From: JARFQW01 sp963842955
GTDB taxonomy: Bacteria; Pseudomonadota; Gammaproteobacteria; Steroidobacterales; XN24
NCBI GenBank assembly: GCA_963842955.1
Contig: CAWJIJ010000009.1
Coordinates: 1-64,000 of the forward strand
Direction of reading: 5' to 3'
DNA length: 64,000 nucleotides
Positions 27,565-39,306 of this stretch are shown here, piece after piece (position 1 is the first letter of the stretch; the number at the start of each line of letters is the position of its first letter). The notes under the pieces are model-generated. The model was not told where the DNA came from. It saw only the letters and a list, made by a program, of their open reading frames with translations, and made no database searches. The position numbers were made by a program, and so were the translations under genes.

Positions 27565-28127
27565 GGCGCCTCCCTGGCGAGGCGCTCGCCGCCCGGCGCC
27601 CGTTCCGCAGCCCATGTCCGCAAGACGAGGCCAGCGGTCGTGGTGTAGCCAAAATCCCGGGATCGAACCCGATGGTTCCGATCCAGCGCGTAGTAGCTCG
27701 GGAAACCGGGGACCTGCCAGGCGGTGGCGGTTGCGGCCGTCCCAAGGAGGATGTCGTGTTCGAGACCGCTGCGTCGGGCAAAATCCCGCACGTCTTCCCG
27801 AGTCGGCCAGTCCAGGGCGACGGTCACGATGGCGAGTTCACTCCCGCGGATTCGTGCCAGGTGCCTTAGGTTCGGTACGCTCAGGGTACAGACCTGGCAC
27901 CAGGGCGCGAAGAAGTACACGAGAACGGGGCGTCCCGCATACTGCTCAAGACTGAAACCGGTGCCATCGAGACGCTCCAGGGAAAGCCCGGGCGCCTCGA
28001 TCGTTTCCCCGGTGGCCAGCATGTCGCGGGCCCGCCAGGCGAGAATGCTGTAAACGATGGCCAGGGCCAGGGCGATCTCGAGGGCAATCAGCAGCCAGCG
28101 CCGCCAGCCCTTTTTCGGTTCGCTCAC
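27561..28127 (-). CDS. TlpA-like membrane-anchored thioredoxin-fold protein
   Basis: 188 residues from GTG 28127. One N-terminal membrane helix (about 11-30) anchors a periplasmic thioredoxin fold: GLSLERLDGTGFSLEQYAG, then VLVYFFAPWCQVCTLSVPNL with the redox pair Cys77/Cys80 (CQVC), and the cis-Pro in VPGFPSYYAL. TlpA/ResA-type proteins reduce cysteines of exported proteins, for example apocytochromes c, which are relevant here because a decaheme cytochrome lies at 61 kb. The start overlaps the zapE stop by three bases, and the stop overlaps the next small gene. Confidence 0.85.
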   Translation of the reverse strand: MSEPKKGWRRWLLIALEIALALAIVYSILAWRARDMLATGETIEAPGLSLERLDGTGFSLEQYAGRPVLVYFFAPWCQVCTLSVPNLRHLARIRGSELAIVTVALDWPTREDVRDFARRSGLEHDILLGTAATATAWQVPGFPSYYALDRNHRVRSRDFGYTTTAGLVLRTWAAERAPGGERLAREAP

Positions 28128-29221
28128 GGCAGGTGGGGCCGGGCAAGGTAGTCGTGGGACTGCATTTCTTCCAGCCGGCTGCGGGTCCGGCGGAATTCGA
28201 AATCCAGGCGCTTGCCGGCATACAGGTGCTCCAGCGGTGTGGCCGCCGATATGATCAGTTTCACGTTGCGGTCATAGAACTCGTCCACCAGCGCGATAAA
28301 CCGGCGGGCGGCATTCGCGAGGGTGTCGTCAAGCCGCGGTACCGAGGACAGCAGAACGCTATGAAATGCGCGGGCAACCTCGATGTAGTCGGCCTGGCTT
28401 CTCGGGCCCTCGCAGATTGACGTGAAGTCGAACCAGGCCACTCCATCCGACCGCCGCCGCGTGGGGATGACTCGTCCCAGTACTTCCAGGGGTTCGTTGC
28501 GCAGGCAGGCATCCGGTGAGAGGCGATCGAAGCAGGCGGACAGGGCGGCGTCGGACGCCGGTCCCGCCGGGTGATAGTAAACCGCCGCCTGCTCCAGCCT
28601 GCGCAGCCGGTAGTCTACCGGTCCGCCCATCTCGTGGACTTCGGTGTGGGTCTTGATCTGCTCGATCGCAGGCAGGAACCGGGCCCGCTGCAGCCCGCCG
28701 GCATAGAGATTGTCCGGCGGGATGTTGGAGGTGGCGACCAGGGTGACCCCGCGGTCGAACAATGCGCCCAGCAGGCCGCCGAGAATCATGGCGTCGGCAA
28801 TGTCGGACACGAAGAACTCGTCAAAGCACATCACCCGGGTCTTCACCGCAAGCCGGTCTGCCACCTGCTGTAGCGGATCCCGCACGCGCCTGATGCTCTT
28901 GAGTTCGTGGTGGACGTGGGCCATGAAGCGATGAAAGTGCTGGCGCTTTTTCTCGGCAAAAGGCAGGCCCTGGAAGAACAGGTCCATAAGCCAGGTCTTG
29001 CCGCGACCCGTATCCCCCCAAAAATAGAGGCCGGTTTCCGGAACGACGCTTTGCCGTCTGAAGCGGTCCAGCAGACCCTTGGGCCGGGTAGCGCCGGCGG
29101 CCAGCCGCCGGGCGAGATCGTCCAGCAGGAATGCGGCCTGAGCCTGGGCGGGATCCGGGCTGAAGTCGCCCGAGGCCAGTTCCGCCTTGTAGCGGGTCAG
29201 GGGCATGGCGGCGGAGCTCAT
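28124..29221 (-). CDS. zapE: Cell division protein ZapE (AFG1-like ATPase)
   Basis: 365 residues from ATG 29221, four bases after the acetoacetyl-CoA synthetase stop. A TTG at 29239 and an ATG at 29206 are alternatives. Walker A is GLYFWGDTGRGKTWLMDLFF (about 64-83), Walker B RVMCFDEFFVSDIADAM, sensor VTLVATSNIPPDNLY, and later RFIALVDEFYDRNVKLI. ZapE is a peripheral inner-membrane ATPase that acts on late FtsZ rings. Its presence inside a fatty-acid/leucine operon is positional only; the overlap with the TlpA gene shows cotranscription downstream. Confidence 0.93.
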   Translation of the reverse strand: MSSAAMPLTRYKAELASGDFSPDPAQAQAAFLLDDLARRLAAGATRPKGLLDRFRRQSVVPETGLYFWGDTGRGKTWLMDLFFQGLPFAEKKRQHFHRFMAHVHHELKSIRRVRDPLQQVADRLAVKTRVMCFDEFFVSDIADAMILGGLLGALFDRGVTLVATSNIPPDNLYAGGLQRARFLPAIEQIKTHTEVHEMGGPVDYRLRRLEQAAVYYHPAGPASDAALSACFDRLSPDACLRNEPLEVLGRVIPTRRRSDGVAWFDFTSICEGPRSQADYIEVARAFHSVLLSSVPRLDDTLANAARRFIALVDEFYDRNVKLIISAATPLEHLYAGKRLDFEFRRTRSRLEEMQSHDYLARPHLP

Positions 29222-29225
29222 GAGA

Positions 29226-31188
<1,963 letters not shown>

Positions 31189-31196
<8 letters not shown>

Positions 31197-32139
31197 CCAT
31201 GCCCTCCAGGGCACTCTCGAGTTCCGGCAGGATCTGGAACAGGTCGCCCACGAGGCCGATGTCGGCGACTTCGAATATGGGCGCCTCGCCATCCTTGTTG
31301 ATGGCTACGATACATCCGGCATCCTTGATTCCCGTCAGGTGCTGGATCGCTCCGGAAATGCCGACGGCCACGTACAGGTCGGGTGCGATGATCTTGCCGG
31401 TCTGGCCCACCTGCATGTCGTTGGGCACATAGCCTGCGTCCACCGCGGCTCGTGAGGCCCCTACCGCGGCGTCCAGCCGGTCCGCCAGCGAGTAAATGAC
31501 ACGAAAATTGTCCTCGCTGCCAACACCGCGTCCGCCCGAAACGACGCGCCGCGCGGACTGCAGATCGGGGCGGTCGCCGCCGCTGGCGGTCAGGTCCACC
31601 CAGCGCGTGTGGGAGGGCAGTTCGGCGGTGCTGGAGGCCGGCTCCACCGGGGCCGGCGCCGGCGCATTGCCGACCGCCGGGAATGAGGCGATACGCACCG
31701 TGGCGACGACCTTGGCCCCGTCCGGCACCCGCACGGTGTGTATGACGTCGCCGGCGTAGATCGGCCGCTTGAACGTGCGCCCGTCGACAACCTCCATGAG
31801 GTCCGAAATCTGCGGCACGGCGAGGAAGGCGGCGACCCGTGGGAGCAGGTCCTTTCCGAAGGTCGTGGACGGCGCAAGCACGTAGTCGTAGTCGGCTGCC
31901 AGTTCCACCACCTGGGGCGCGAGGGTTGCAGCCAGCTGGCGGGCATTTTCCGGCCGGGTCACATGGCGTACCCGCGCGCAGCCTTCCAGCGCGGCCGCTT
32001 CGGTGCACACCGCCTCGGCCCCCGAGGAAAAGACGGCCACGTCCACATCGCCGAGCTTCGCGGCGCAGGAGAGGGCCCGCGCCGTGGCGGGATTGAGGGA
32101 TTCGCCGTCATGCTCGGCGATCAGCAACACGGCACTCAT
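31189..32139 (-). CDS. etfA: Electron transfer flavoprotein alpha subunit
   Basis: 316 residues. The FAD-binding C-domain shows ARRVVSGGRGVGSEDNF, GASRAAVDAGYVPNDMQVGQ and then TGKIIAPDLYVAVGISGAIQ and AINKDGEAPIFEVADIGLVG. It accepts electrons from acyl-CoA dehydrogenases and passes them to ETF-ubiquinone oxidoreductase. ATG overlaps the etfB stop (ATGA). In this neighbourhood its main donor is expected to be the isovaleryl-CoA dehydrogenase at 45 kb. Confidence 0.96.
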
Positions 32140-32885
32140 GCCAGAACTCCTTTGTCCTTCAGGGCCGCGATCAGCGCGTCCACGGACTCCACCTTCACTC
32201 CGCCGGCCCGCTTTGGCGGCGGCTCGCAGACTCCGGATTCCAGCGCCACGGGCATCTCCACGCCCAGCTCCGCCAGCGGCAGGGTATCCAGCGGCTTGCG
32301 CTTGGCCTTCATGATGTCCGGCATCTTTACGAACCGGGGCTCATTGAGGCGCAGATCGGCGGTGACAACGGCGGGAAGATCGATCTCGATGGTTTCCAGG
32401 CCGCTGTCCACCTCCCGAGTGACCGTTGCCACGCCATCGGCGAGTTTCAGCTCCGATGCGAACGTGGCCTGGGGGCGGTCCCAGAGAGCGGCCAGCATCT
32501 GCCCGGTCTGGTTGCTGTCGTCGTCGATGGCCTGCTTGCCGAGCAGGACCAGCTCGGGGGACTCGCGCTCGATGATCTTGTGGAGAACGAGGGCGGCGGC
32601 CAGCGGCTGCAGCTCGTCGTCGGTCTCTACGAGGATCGCCCGGTCCGCTCCCATGGCCAGCGCCGTGCGCAGCTGCTGCTGGGCCGCCGTCGGGCCGATG
32701 CCGACAGCAACGACCTCGCTGGCCTCGCCGCGCTCGCGAATTCTCAGGGCCTCTTCGATGGCAATCTCATCAAACGGATTGACGCTCATCTTCACGCCCT
32801 CCTTGACCACGCCCGTTCCTTCGCGATTGATCTGCACGCGGACGTTGTAGTCGATCACCCGCTTGACTCCGACGAGTATCTTCAT
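32136..32885 (-). CDS. etfB: Electron transfer flavoprotein beta subunit
   Basis: 249 residues. MKILVGVKRVIDYNVRVQI and NPFDEIAIEEALRIRERGEA form the N-terminal signature, LVLLGKQAIDDDSNQTGQML binds AMP and contacts partners, and VTADLRLNEPRFVKMPDIMKA with KRKPLDTLPL is the recognition loop for acyl-CoA dehydrogenases. It forms the ETF heterodimer with EtfA and is the first of the ETF pair, 49 bases after the gene for the quinone oxidoreductase. Confidence 0.96.
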   Translation of the reverse strand: MKILVGVKRVIDYNVRVQINREGTGVVKEGVKMSVNPFDEIAIEEALRIRERGEASEVVAVGIGPTAAQQQLRTALAMGADRAILVETDDELQPLAAALVLHKIIERESPELVLLGKQAIDDDSNQTGQMLAALWDRPQATFASELKLADGVATVTREVDSGLETIEIDLPAVVTADLRLNEPRFVKMPDIMKAKRKPLDTLPLAELGVEMPVALESGVCEPPPKRAGGVKVESVDALIAALKDKGVLA

Positions 32886-32934
32886 TGCACGCTCCCGGCA
32901 GCCGCCCTCCGGCGACCGCAGCTGTCAGTGAATG

Positions 32935-34530
32935 CTAGAGATTCTGGTAGTTGGGCCCCGAGCCACCCTCGGGCGTTACCCAGTTGATGATCTGGTAGGG
33001 ATCCTTGATGTCGCAGGCCTTGCAGTGGACACAATTCGATGCGTTGATCTGCAGCCGGCGGCCACCGTCGGCATCGGACACCATTTCGTAGACATTGGCC
33101 GGACAGAAACGGGTACAGGGATTCCGGTACTCCTCGTAACAGGTGGTCGCGCATACGTTGGTATCCGACACCTTCAGGTGAACCGGCTGATTCTCGTCGT
33201 GTTCCGTCGCCGCGAAATACACCGATGCAAGACGGTCGCGCGGAGGCAGCTCGCGGTTTTCCAGCCACTGGCCCGCCCTGGCGAGGGCGGGCTCCCCGTT
33301 TCCGTCGGCCGGGTCGAGGCTGTCGTGGTCGGCGTGGTTTTCCAGCGTCCAGGGCGTGCGGCCGCCCGTGATGGTTTCCAGCGCCGCGTTGGCCATGCCG
33401 AACCACAGGCCGCGGCGAAAGCCCGGCCGGATATTGCGCACCCGGCGCAGTTCATCCGCCGAGGGCGACCGTCGCCACAGGTCGTCGAAACCCTCGGCAC
33501 GTGCCTCGCCGGCAATATGGTCGGCGGCCAGCATGCCGGAGCGCATGGCCATGTGAATGCCCTTGATCTTGGGTACGTTCAACTTGCCGGCGGCATCGCC
33601 GACGAGTACCGCGCCCGGCATGTCCAGCCGGGGCAGGGACTGCAGCCCGCCCTCGATCAGGGTCCTGGCCCCGGCCGATAGAATCTCTCCGCCTTCGAGC
33701 AGTGGCCGTACCGACGGGTGATGCTTGAACTGCTGGAAGGCTTCGAAGGGTGAAAACCGGGGGTCCGCGTAGTCCAGGCCCACGACGAAGCCCAGGTAGA
33801 TCCGCTCCTCATCCAGATGATAGGCGAAACTTCCTCCGTAGGTGCCGTTGTCCAGCGGCCATCCCACGGTGTGCTGGACCAGGCCTGGCTCGGCCTGGCC
33901 CGGTGCAACCCGCCACAGTTCCTTGAAACCGAGCCCGTAGGTCTGCGGCGAGGCATTGGCGTCCAGGGCGAATGTCCGGATCAGCTGCTTGGAAACACTG
34001 CCACGGCAGCCTTCGGCCAGTACGGTAACTCCGGCATGGATGTCTACGCCCGGGGCGAACGAAGCGCCGGGCGATCCATCCGCCTCCACACCCATGTCGC
34101 CGCACCGAACGCCGATGACGCGGCCGTCCTCGATCAGCGCTTCGGCGGCGGGAAATCCGGGAAAGACGTCGATGCCGGCACTCTCGGCCCGGATGGCCAG
34201 CTTGCCTACCAGCGACCCGAGGGACACGATCATGTTGCCGTGATTGCTCATCTGCGGCGGTGTGGGGAGACGCTGCTGGCCGGTTCGTGTGAGCAGCAGG
34301 AATTCGTCCCGGCTTGCCGGGATGCAGATGGTGGGCGGGTCGTCCCGCCAGTCGGGGACCAGTTCATCGAGGGCGTCCGGCTGCATGACGGCGCCCGAGA
34401 GCGTATGCGCGCCAAATTCCGAACCCTTCTCCAGCAGGCAGATCGACAGGTCCGGTTTCAGGGCCTTCAGGCGTATGGCGCACGCCAGCCCCGCCGGCCC
34501 GCCGCCGACGATGGCCACGTCGTAGGCCAT
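32935..34530 (-). CDS. Electron transfer flavoprotein-ubiquinone oxidoreductase
   Basis: 531 residues from ATG 34530 (MAYDVAIVGGGPAGLACAIRL), chosen because GGGAT lies 4-8 bases before it; an ATG at 34554 would add eight residues. The Rossmann FAD site is at the N-terminus and GAVLVGDAAGKLNVPKIKGI is the second FAD motif. The C-terminal ferredoxin part has CATTCYEEYRNPCTRFCP and NCVHCKACDIKDPYQIINWV for the 4Fe-4S cluster. The enzyme sits on the inner membrane and moves electrons from ETF to ubiquinone. It completes the dehydrogenase-ETF-quinone route with etfBA. Confidence 0.95.
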   Translation of the reverse strand: MAYDVAIVGGGPAGLACAIRLKALKPDLSICLLEKGSEFGAHTLSGAVMQPDALDELVPDWRDDPPTICIPASRDEFLLLTRTGQQRLPTPPQMSNHGNMIVSLGSLVGKLAIRAESAGIDVFPGFPAAEALIEDGRVIGVRCGDMGVEADGSPGASFAPGVDIHAGVTVLAEGCRGSVSKQLIRTFALDANASPQTYGLGFKELWRVAPGQAEPGLVQHTVGWPLDNGTYGGSFAYHLDEERIYLGFVVGLDYADPRFSPFEAFQQFKHHPSVRPLLEGGEILSAGARTLIEGGLQSLPRLDMPGAVLVGDAAGKLNVPKIKGIHMAMRSGMLAADHIAGEARAEGFDDLWRRSPSADELRRVRNIRPGFRRGLWFGMANAALETITGGRTPWTLENHADHDSLDPADGNGEPALARAGQWLENRELPPRDRLASVYFAATEHDENQPVHLKVSDTNVCATTCYEEYRNPCTRFCPANVYEMVSDADGGRRLQINASNCVHCKACDIKDPYQIINWVTPEGGSGPNYQNL

Positions 34531-34744
34531 GACATCCCTTTCGATCATTTCCATTGCAATGCCGTCATCTTGTTTGCCGTCGTTTCGCCCCGGATCCGCC
34601 AGGGGTCGCCGAACGCCTCCGCCCGGGCCCCCCGGTCAGATGCCGGGGCCCGCAACGGGAGGATGAACGAGCCTCTTCGACCCGCGGTGGGGCGGAGACC
34701 AAGCAACTGCTCATTCTACCCCAAGGCGGCTGTCCGGGCCGTGA

Positions 34745-36142
34745 TCACTCCGCCGAATTCAACAGGCCCTCAAGCTCCGGCAGAGCCTCGAGCTGTGGGC
34801 TCACGCTGTCGGCGTCGCCCACGACGACGAGAGTCAGGTCGTCGCTTTTCAGCCATGTTTCGGCGGCCGCGCGGACGTCCTCGGGGCTGACCGCCTGGAC
34901 ACGTTCGACGAAATTCGTCAGATAGTCCCGGTCCAGGCCATGGAAATCCACATAGGCCAGCTGCCCCAGAATCCCGAACCGGGAGGCATTGCCCAGGACA
35001 AAGCTACCGGTCATATAGTTCCTGACGCGTTCCATCTCGGTCTCCGGGGGTGCTTCCTCCTGCAGGCGAGAAATCTCCGCGAGGATCTCCCGAATCGAAT
35101 CGCCGGTGTGTTCGCTGGTCACGTCCGCGAACTCGGCCCAGTAGGTGTCACGGTAGCGGGTCACAAGAACGCTTCGGGGGGAATAGGTATATCCCTTGTC
35201 CTCGCGAATGTTGCTGGTGATCCGGGACGAAAAGAAACCGCCCAGCAGCGTGTTCATTACGCTCAGCTTCGTCCAGTCGGGATCTGACGGATCCGTGACC
35301 GGGATGCCGAGCCGCAGCGTGGACTGCGAGGCGCCCGGCCGGTCGACCAGCGCAAACTGGCTTCGGGGCTCGGTTGCAGGAATATTGGTGTAGACCTCGG
35401 GCCCCGCCTTCCACTCGCCGAACGCCCTGCGGATCGCGGCGGACATTTCACCCGTGTCAAAGCGGCCGCCCACGTAGATCCGTGTCCGCCGAGCGCCGAA
35501 ATTGTCGTCGTAGTAGCTCCGCACGTCGTCGATCCCATAGCCCGCGAGTTCGCCGGGATCCGGCAGCACCTTGCCGAAGGGATGGTCGCCGTAGAGCAGG
35601 CGGGAGAATGCCTCGGTCGCGATCTGCTGGGGCTGGGTGAGAGCAATGCTGAGCTGGCGTTCGAGATCACCGCGGATGCGTTCCAGTTCGCCCTCGGGAA
35701 ACGCAGGCTCGATAATGACTTCCGCCAGCAGATCGACGGCATCGAACGCGTGGTCCTCGAGCACATCGATGCTGACCGTGGTTTCCTCCGCACCCGTGCT
35801 GACGACCAGTGAGCCGCCCATGGAGGCGGCGCGGGCGGCGAGTTCCCGCGCTGGGGTTTTTTCCGTGCCTTGCTTCAGGAGTTCCCCGGCCAGATCAGCG
35901 AGCCAGGTGCGGCCCCCCTCGTTGAGATTGCCGGTGCGGACCGTGACCAGCACCGTCGTTTTGGGCACCTCCCCGAACTCGACCAGGGTAGCGGTCAGTC
36001 CGTTCTCCAGGGTCACGACTTCGGGCTCGACCAGCTCAAAGTCCCTGGGCTTGCCGCCGGCCGGGGGCGTTTCGACGCTGACAGCGGGAGCGACGGTTGC
36101 CAGGGCGCCGAGGCCGAGGACGGTGGCGATCAGGATACGCAT
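34745..36142 (-). CDS. M16-family peptidase-like protein, zinc motif lost (partner subunit)
   Basis: 465 residues with a signal peptide (ILIATVLGLGALATVAPAVS). It has the M16 fold (LENGLTATLVEFGEVPKTTV; LWGDHPFGK-like LLYGDHPFGKVLPDPGEL). Where active enzymes have HxxEH it reads WLADLAGELLKQGT, so the zinc ligands are absent. Such inactive subunits pair with an active M16 protein, here the gene three bases upstream. RTRIYVGGRFDTGEM and LLGGFFSSRITSNIREDKGY are typical of the non-catalytic partner. It is likely a periplasmic heterodimer. Confidence 0.88.
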   Translation of the reverse strand: MRILIATVLGLGALATVAPAVSVETPPAGGKPRDFELVEPEVVTLENGLTATLVEFGEVPKTTVLVTVRTGNLNEGGRTWLADLAGELLKQGTEKTPARELAARAASMGGSLVVSTGAEETTVSIDVLEDHAFDAVDLLAEVIIEPAFPEGELERIRGDLERQLSIALTQPQQIATEAFSRLLYGDHPFGKVLPDPGELAGYGIDDVRSYYDDNFGARRTRIYVGGRFDTGEMSAAIRRAFGEWKAGPEVYTNIPATEPRSQFALVDRPGASQSTLRLGIPVTDPSDPDWTKLSVMNTLLGGFFSSRITSNIREDKGYTYSPRSVLVTRYRDTYWAEFADVTSEHTGDSIREILAEISRLQEEAPPETEMERVRNYMTGSFVLGNASRFGILGQLAYVDFHGLDRDYLTNFVERVQAVSPEDVRAAAETWLKSDDLTLVVVGDADSVSPQLEALPELEGLLNSAE

Positions 36143-36145
36143 GGT

Positions 36146-37586
36146 TCAGCCCTCCTCGCTGGTTGCGGGCGCCGCGCCGGCTTCCAGCCGGAAAACGGTT
36201 CGGTTGGTGGGGCGCAGATACTGCCGGGCGGTGGCCAGCATCAACTCCGGCGTCACCGCGCGGATGCCTGCCTCGATCCGGTTGATCCGGCCCGGATCGT
36301 CGTCGAACAGCGCAAAGCAGGCCAGCAGGTCGGCTCGACCGGTGCCCGTGCCGAGGGTGTCATAGAACCCTGAGCGAAACTTCGTCACCGCCCGTTCCAG
36401 CAGTTCCGGAGAAATCGTTTCGGTCCGGAGCCCGGAAATCACCTCGTCGAGTGCGTCGATCACCTCGTCGGGGCTCGTGCCGGTGTCGTGAATGAGGGAC
36501 GCCGTCCAGAGCATCGGACCCTGATAATTGTGCGCATTGCCCAGCGGATAGTTGATGCCGCCGGTCACGCTGCCGGCAAAGCCGTTCTCCTTGACCAGCT
36601 TCTGGTAGAGGAGGCTGTCTTCGCCGTCGGTCAGGATCAGATCCAGAAGCACCATCGCGTCGTGCTCCGGAGTCCCCCGCGGCGGCGCATGATAGGCCCA
36701 GGCGATGCCTGGACGTGGAGCCAGGGGGTCGGTGCGCGAAGCTTGCTTTTCCTGTTCCTGGCGCGGCTCGGAAATATCTGCGGGCGCGGGAAGTTCCGCC
36801 GGCGCGATATCGCCGAAGTATTGCCGGACCAGGGTGAGCGCCTCGTCGGGGTCCACGTCGCCCACGACGGTCACAACCGCATTATTGGGCGCGTAGTAGG
36901 TGTGGAAAAAGTCCTTGACGTCCTCCAGGGTCGCGGCGTCCAGGTCGCCGAGATCCCCGTAGAAGTTATGCGCGTTGTACCAGTTCTCGTTGGCGGCCTG
37001 GGGCAGGTCCAGCCAGGGGAAGCCCCCGTAGGGCTGGTTCATGACGTTCACCTTGACCTCGTTCTTGACCACCCCCTGCTGGTTGACCAGGTTCTCCTCG
37101 GTAACCGCCAGGCCGCGCATCCGGTCGGCTTCCGCCCACAGTACGGTCTCCAGCCGGTGCGCCGGTACGGTCTGGAAGTAGTTGGTGAAGTCATAGCGTG
37201 TCGAGCCGTTCAGTGATCCTCCGAGCCCCTGAATGAGTTGCACGAACTCCATTTTTCCCAGGTTCTCTGAGCCCTGGAACATCATGTGCTCGAAGAGATG
37301 GGCAAAGCCCGTCCGGTCCCGGGGCTCGATTCGAAACCCGATGTGGTAGTAGACGGCAACGGTGACGACAGGTGCGGTGGTATCCCGTGAGACGACCACC
37401 TTCAGGCCGTTGTCCAGGGTGTGATAGTCCAGCGGGAACCTGGAAGCCCTCCGCCTTCGCCGGACGGCTGGCGTCGCCTCCGGCCGGGGGCGGCGGGCTG
37501 TCCGGGGTGGGGGCCTCGGTCGGCGAAGGCCCGCAGCCAGCCAAAGCCATCAGGACGGGAAAACAGAGAACGCGGAGTAACGCCAT
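36146..37586 (-). CDS. M16-family zinc peptidase, lipoprotein, catalytic subunit (frameshifted)
   Basis: The start MALLRVLCFPVLMALAGCGP is a lipoprotein signal, followed by a Pro-rich linker. The frame breaks in the GGG run 37434-37436 (CCC in the gene). Removing one base gives FQVPLDYHTLDNGLKVVVSR and the M16 domain. The inverted zinc motif HLFEH is in GFAHLFEHMMFQGSENLG, and NEVKVNVMNQPYGGFPW supplies the downstream Glu region. The product is about 479 residues. It would degrade peptides at the outer face of the inner membrane or inner face of the outer membrane, paired with the inactive subunit downstream. Confidence 0.88.
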
Positions 37587-37598
37587 GGGTGACCTCGT

Positions 37599-38366
37599 CT
37601 ATTTTGGCTGCATGCGAATACCGCCATCCAGGCGGATCGTCTCTGCGTTGAGCATGGTATTGCCTGCAATGTACGCGACCAGGTCCGCAAATTCCTCCGG
37701 CTTGCCCAGGCGTGACGGGAACGGGACCTGCGCGCCCAGGGACTGCTGAATCTCCTCGGGCAGACTGGCCATCATGGGTGTCAGGAAAATGCCCGGCGCG
37801 ATGGTGTTGACGCGGATGCCGAAACGGGCGAACTCCCGGGCCAGCGGCAGGGTCATGCCAACCACGCCGCCCTTGGAGGCGGAGTAGGCGGCCTGTCCGA
37901 TCTGACCTTCGAAGGCCGCGACGGAGGCCGTATTGACGATCAGGCCCCGCTCGCCGTCCTCGTTCGGGGTGTTATCCACCATTCGTGCCGCCGCGGCGCG
38001 GGCGAGCAGGAAGCTGCCGATCAGGTTGACTTCGATGACTTTCGCAAAGACGTCCCGGGGCATGGGTCCTTTACGCCCGAGCACCCGGCCCGCACCAAGA
38101 ATCCCGGCACAGTTCACCGCCATCTGCACGCCGCCGAACGCTTCTGTTGCCCCGGCGACGGCCGCGTCTACGTCGGCTTCGTGGCTGACATCGGTGCGCA
38201 CGAATATGGCGGCGTCTCCCAGGGCTTCGGCCTCCGCCTGGCCCAGGTCTTCATTCAGGTCGAGAATCGCCACGCGCCCGCCCTCGGCCACGATACGACG
38301 GACCACGGCATTGCCGAGACCGGATGCGCCGCCGGAGACAACTGCTGCTATGTCATGGAGTTTCAT
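37599..38366 (-). CDS. Short-chain 3-hydroxyacyl-CoA dehydrogenase (HSD10-like)
   Basis: 255 residues. NAD site VVSGGASGLGNAVVRRI, VNCAG, and catalytic Ser/Tyr/Lys in NTASVAAFEGQIGQAAYSAS with KGG following. AAFEGQIGQAAYSASKGGVV and PFPSRLGKPEEFADLVAYI are characteristic of type II 3-hydroxyacyl-CoA dehydrogenases (human HSD17B10), which oxidise 2-methyl-3-hydroxybutyryl-CoA in isoleucine breakdown. It lies 3 bases after the HMG-CoA lyase gene, consistent with branched-chain amino acid catabolism. Confidence 0.88.
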   Translation of the reverse strand: MKLHDIAAVVSGGASGLGNAVVRRIVAEGGRVAILDLNEDLGQAEAEALGDAAIFVRTDVSHEADVDAAVAGATEAFGGVQMAVNCAGILGAGRVLGRKGPMPRDVFAKVIEVNLIGSFLLARAAAARMVDNTPNEDGERGLIVNTASVAAFEGQIGQAAYSASKGGVVGMTLPLAREFARFGIRVNTIAPGIFLTPMMASLPEEIQQSLGAQVPFPSRLGKPEEFADLVAYIAGNTMLNAETIRLDGGIRMQPK

Positions 38367-38369
38367 AAG

Positions 38370-39306
38370 TCAGTCCTTTGGATTGTCATTCGATGTTCTT
38401 TCGGATTCGTATTCCGGCAGCCGGCCGAGCCGGCTGTTGGGTGGGCGCCCCAGCGCCTCGCTGATAGTTTGGCCGGCACGGACTACCGCCGCGAGGTCGA
38501 TACCGGTACCGATGCCGAGTCCGTGCAGCATGTAGACCAGGTCTTCGGTGGCCACGTTGCCGCTGGCGCCAGCGGCGTACGGGCAGCCGCCCAGCCCGGC
38601 CACGGATGAGTCGACGATCGCCACGCCCGCCTGCAGGCAGGCAAGAATGTTAGCCAGCGCCTGGCCCCGCGTGTCGTGAAAATGCACGGCGAGGCGATCC
38701 ATGCCGACAACCGCGGCGACGCGCTCCAGCATGTCGCGGGCGCGCGCCGGGGTGCCGATCCCTATCGTGTCGCCCAGCGACACCTCATAGCAGCCCATTG
38801 CCACCAGTTCGTCCGCCACGGCCGTTACCTGGTCCACCGGGACGCTTCCCTCGTAGGGGCAGCCGAGAACGCAGGACACATAGCCCCGGACCGGCAGGCC
38901 AGCCGCGCGCGCGGCGGCGGCCACGGGTGCGAGGCGTTCGAGGGACTCAGCTACCGAGGCATTGGTGTTCTTGCGGCTGAACGTATCCGAGGCGGCTGTG
39001 AAAATCGCGATACTGTCCGCAGCAGCCGCGCTGGGCTCGCTCCAGCCCCTGGAGATTCGGGACAAGTACCGGGTAGGAGACCCCATCAACACGTTGCAGG
39101 CCGGACAGCACGTCGTGGGCATCGGCAAGCTGGGGGATCCAGCGAGGGCTGACAAAACTGGTTGCTTCCACCGTTTTCAGGCCAGCCGCGGCGAGGGCTT
39201 CTATCAGATCGATCTTGACCGAAGTGGCCACGGGACCGGATTCGTTTTGCAGCCCGTCACGGGGGCCGACCTCGACGACACGGACCGAGCCGGGGAGGCC
39301 GTTCAC
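38370..39306 (-). CDS. liuE: Hydroxymethylglutaryl-CoA lyase (frameshifted)
   Basis: GTG at 39306 overlaps the stop of the carboxylase alpha gene (GTGA). The N-terminus VRVVEVGPRDGLQNE and TVEATSFVSPRWIPQLADA are family motifs. The frame breaks at about 39030; dropping one base gives LERAQAAAADSIAIFTAASD and then DTFSRKN. The rest has GCYEVSLGDTIGIGTP, VHFHDTRGQALAN (metal His) and the signature GLGGCPYAAGASGNVATED with the catalytic Cys. The repaired length is 311 residues. It splits HMG-CoA into acetyl-CoA and acetoacetate, the last leucine step. Confidence 0.92.
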
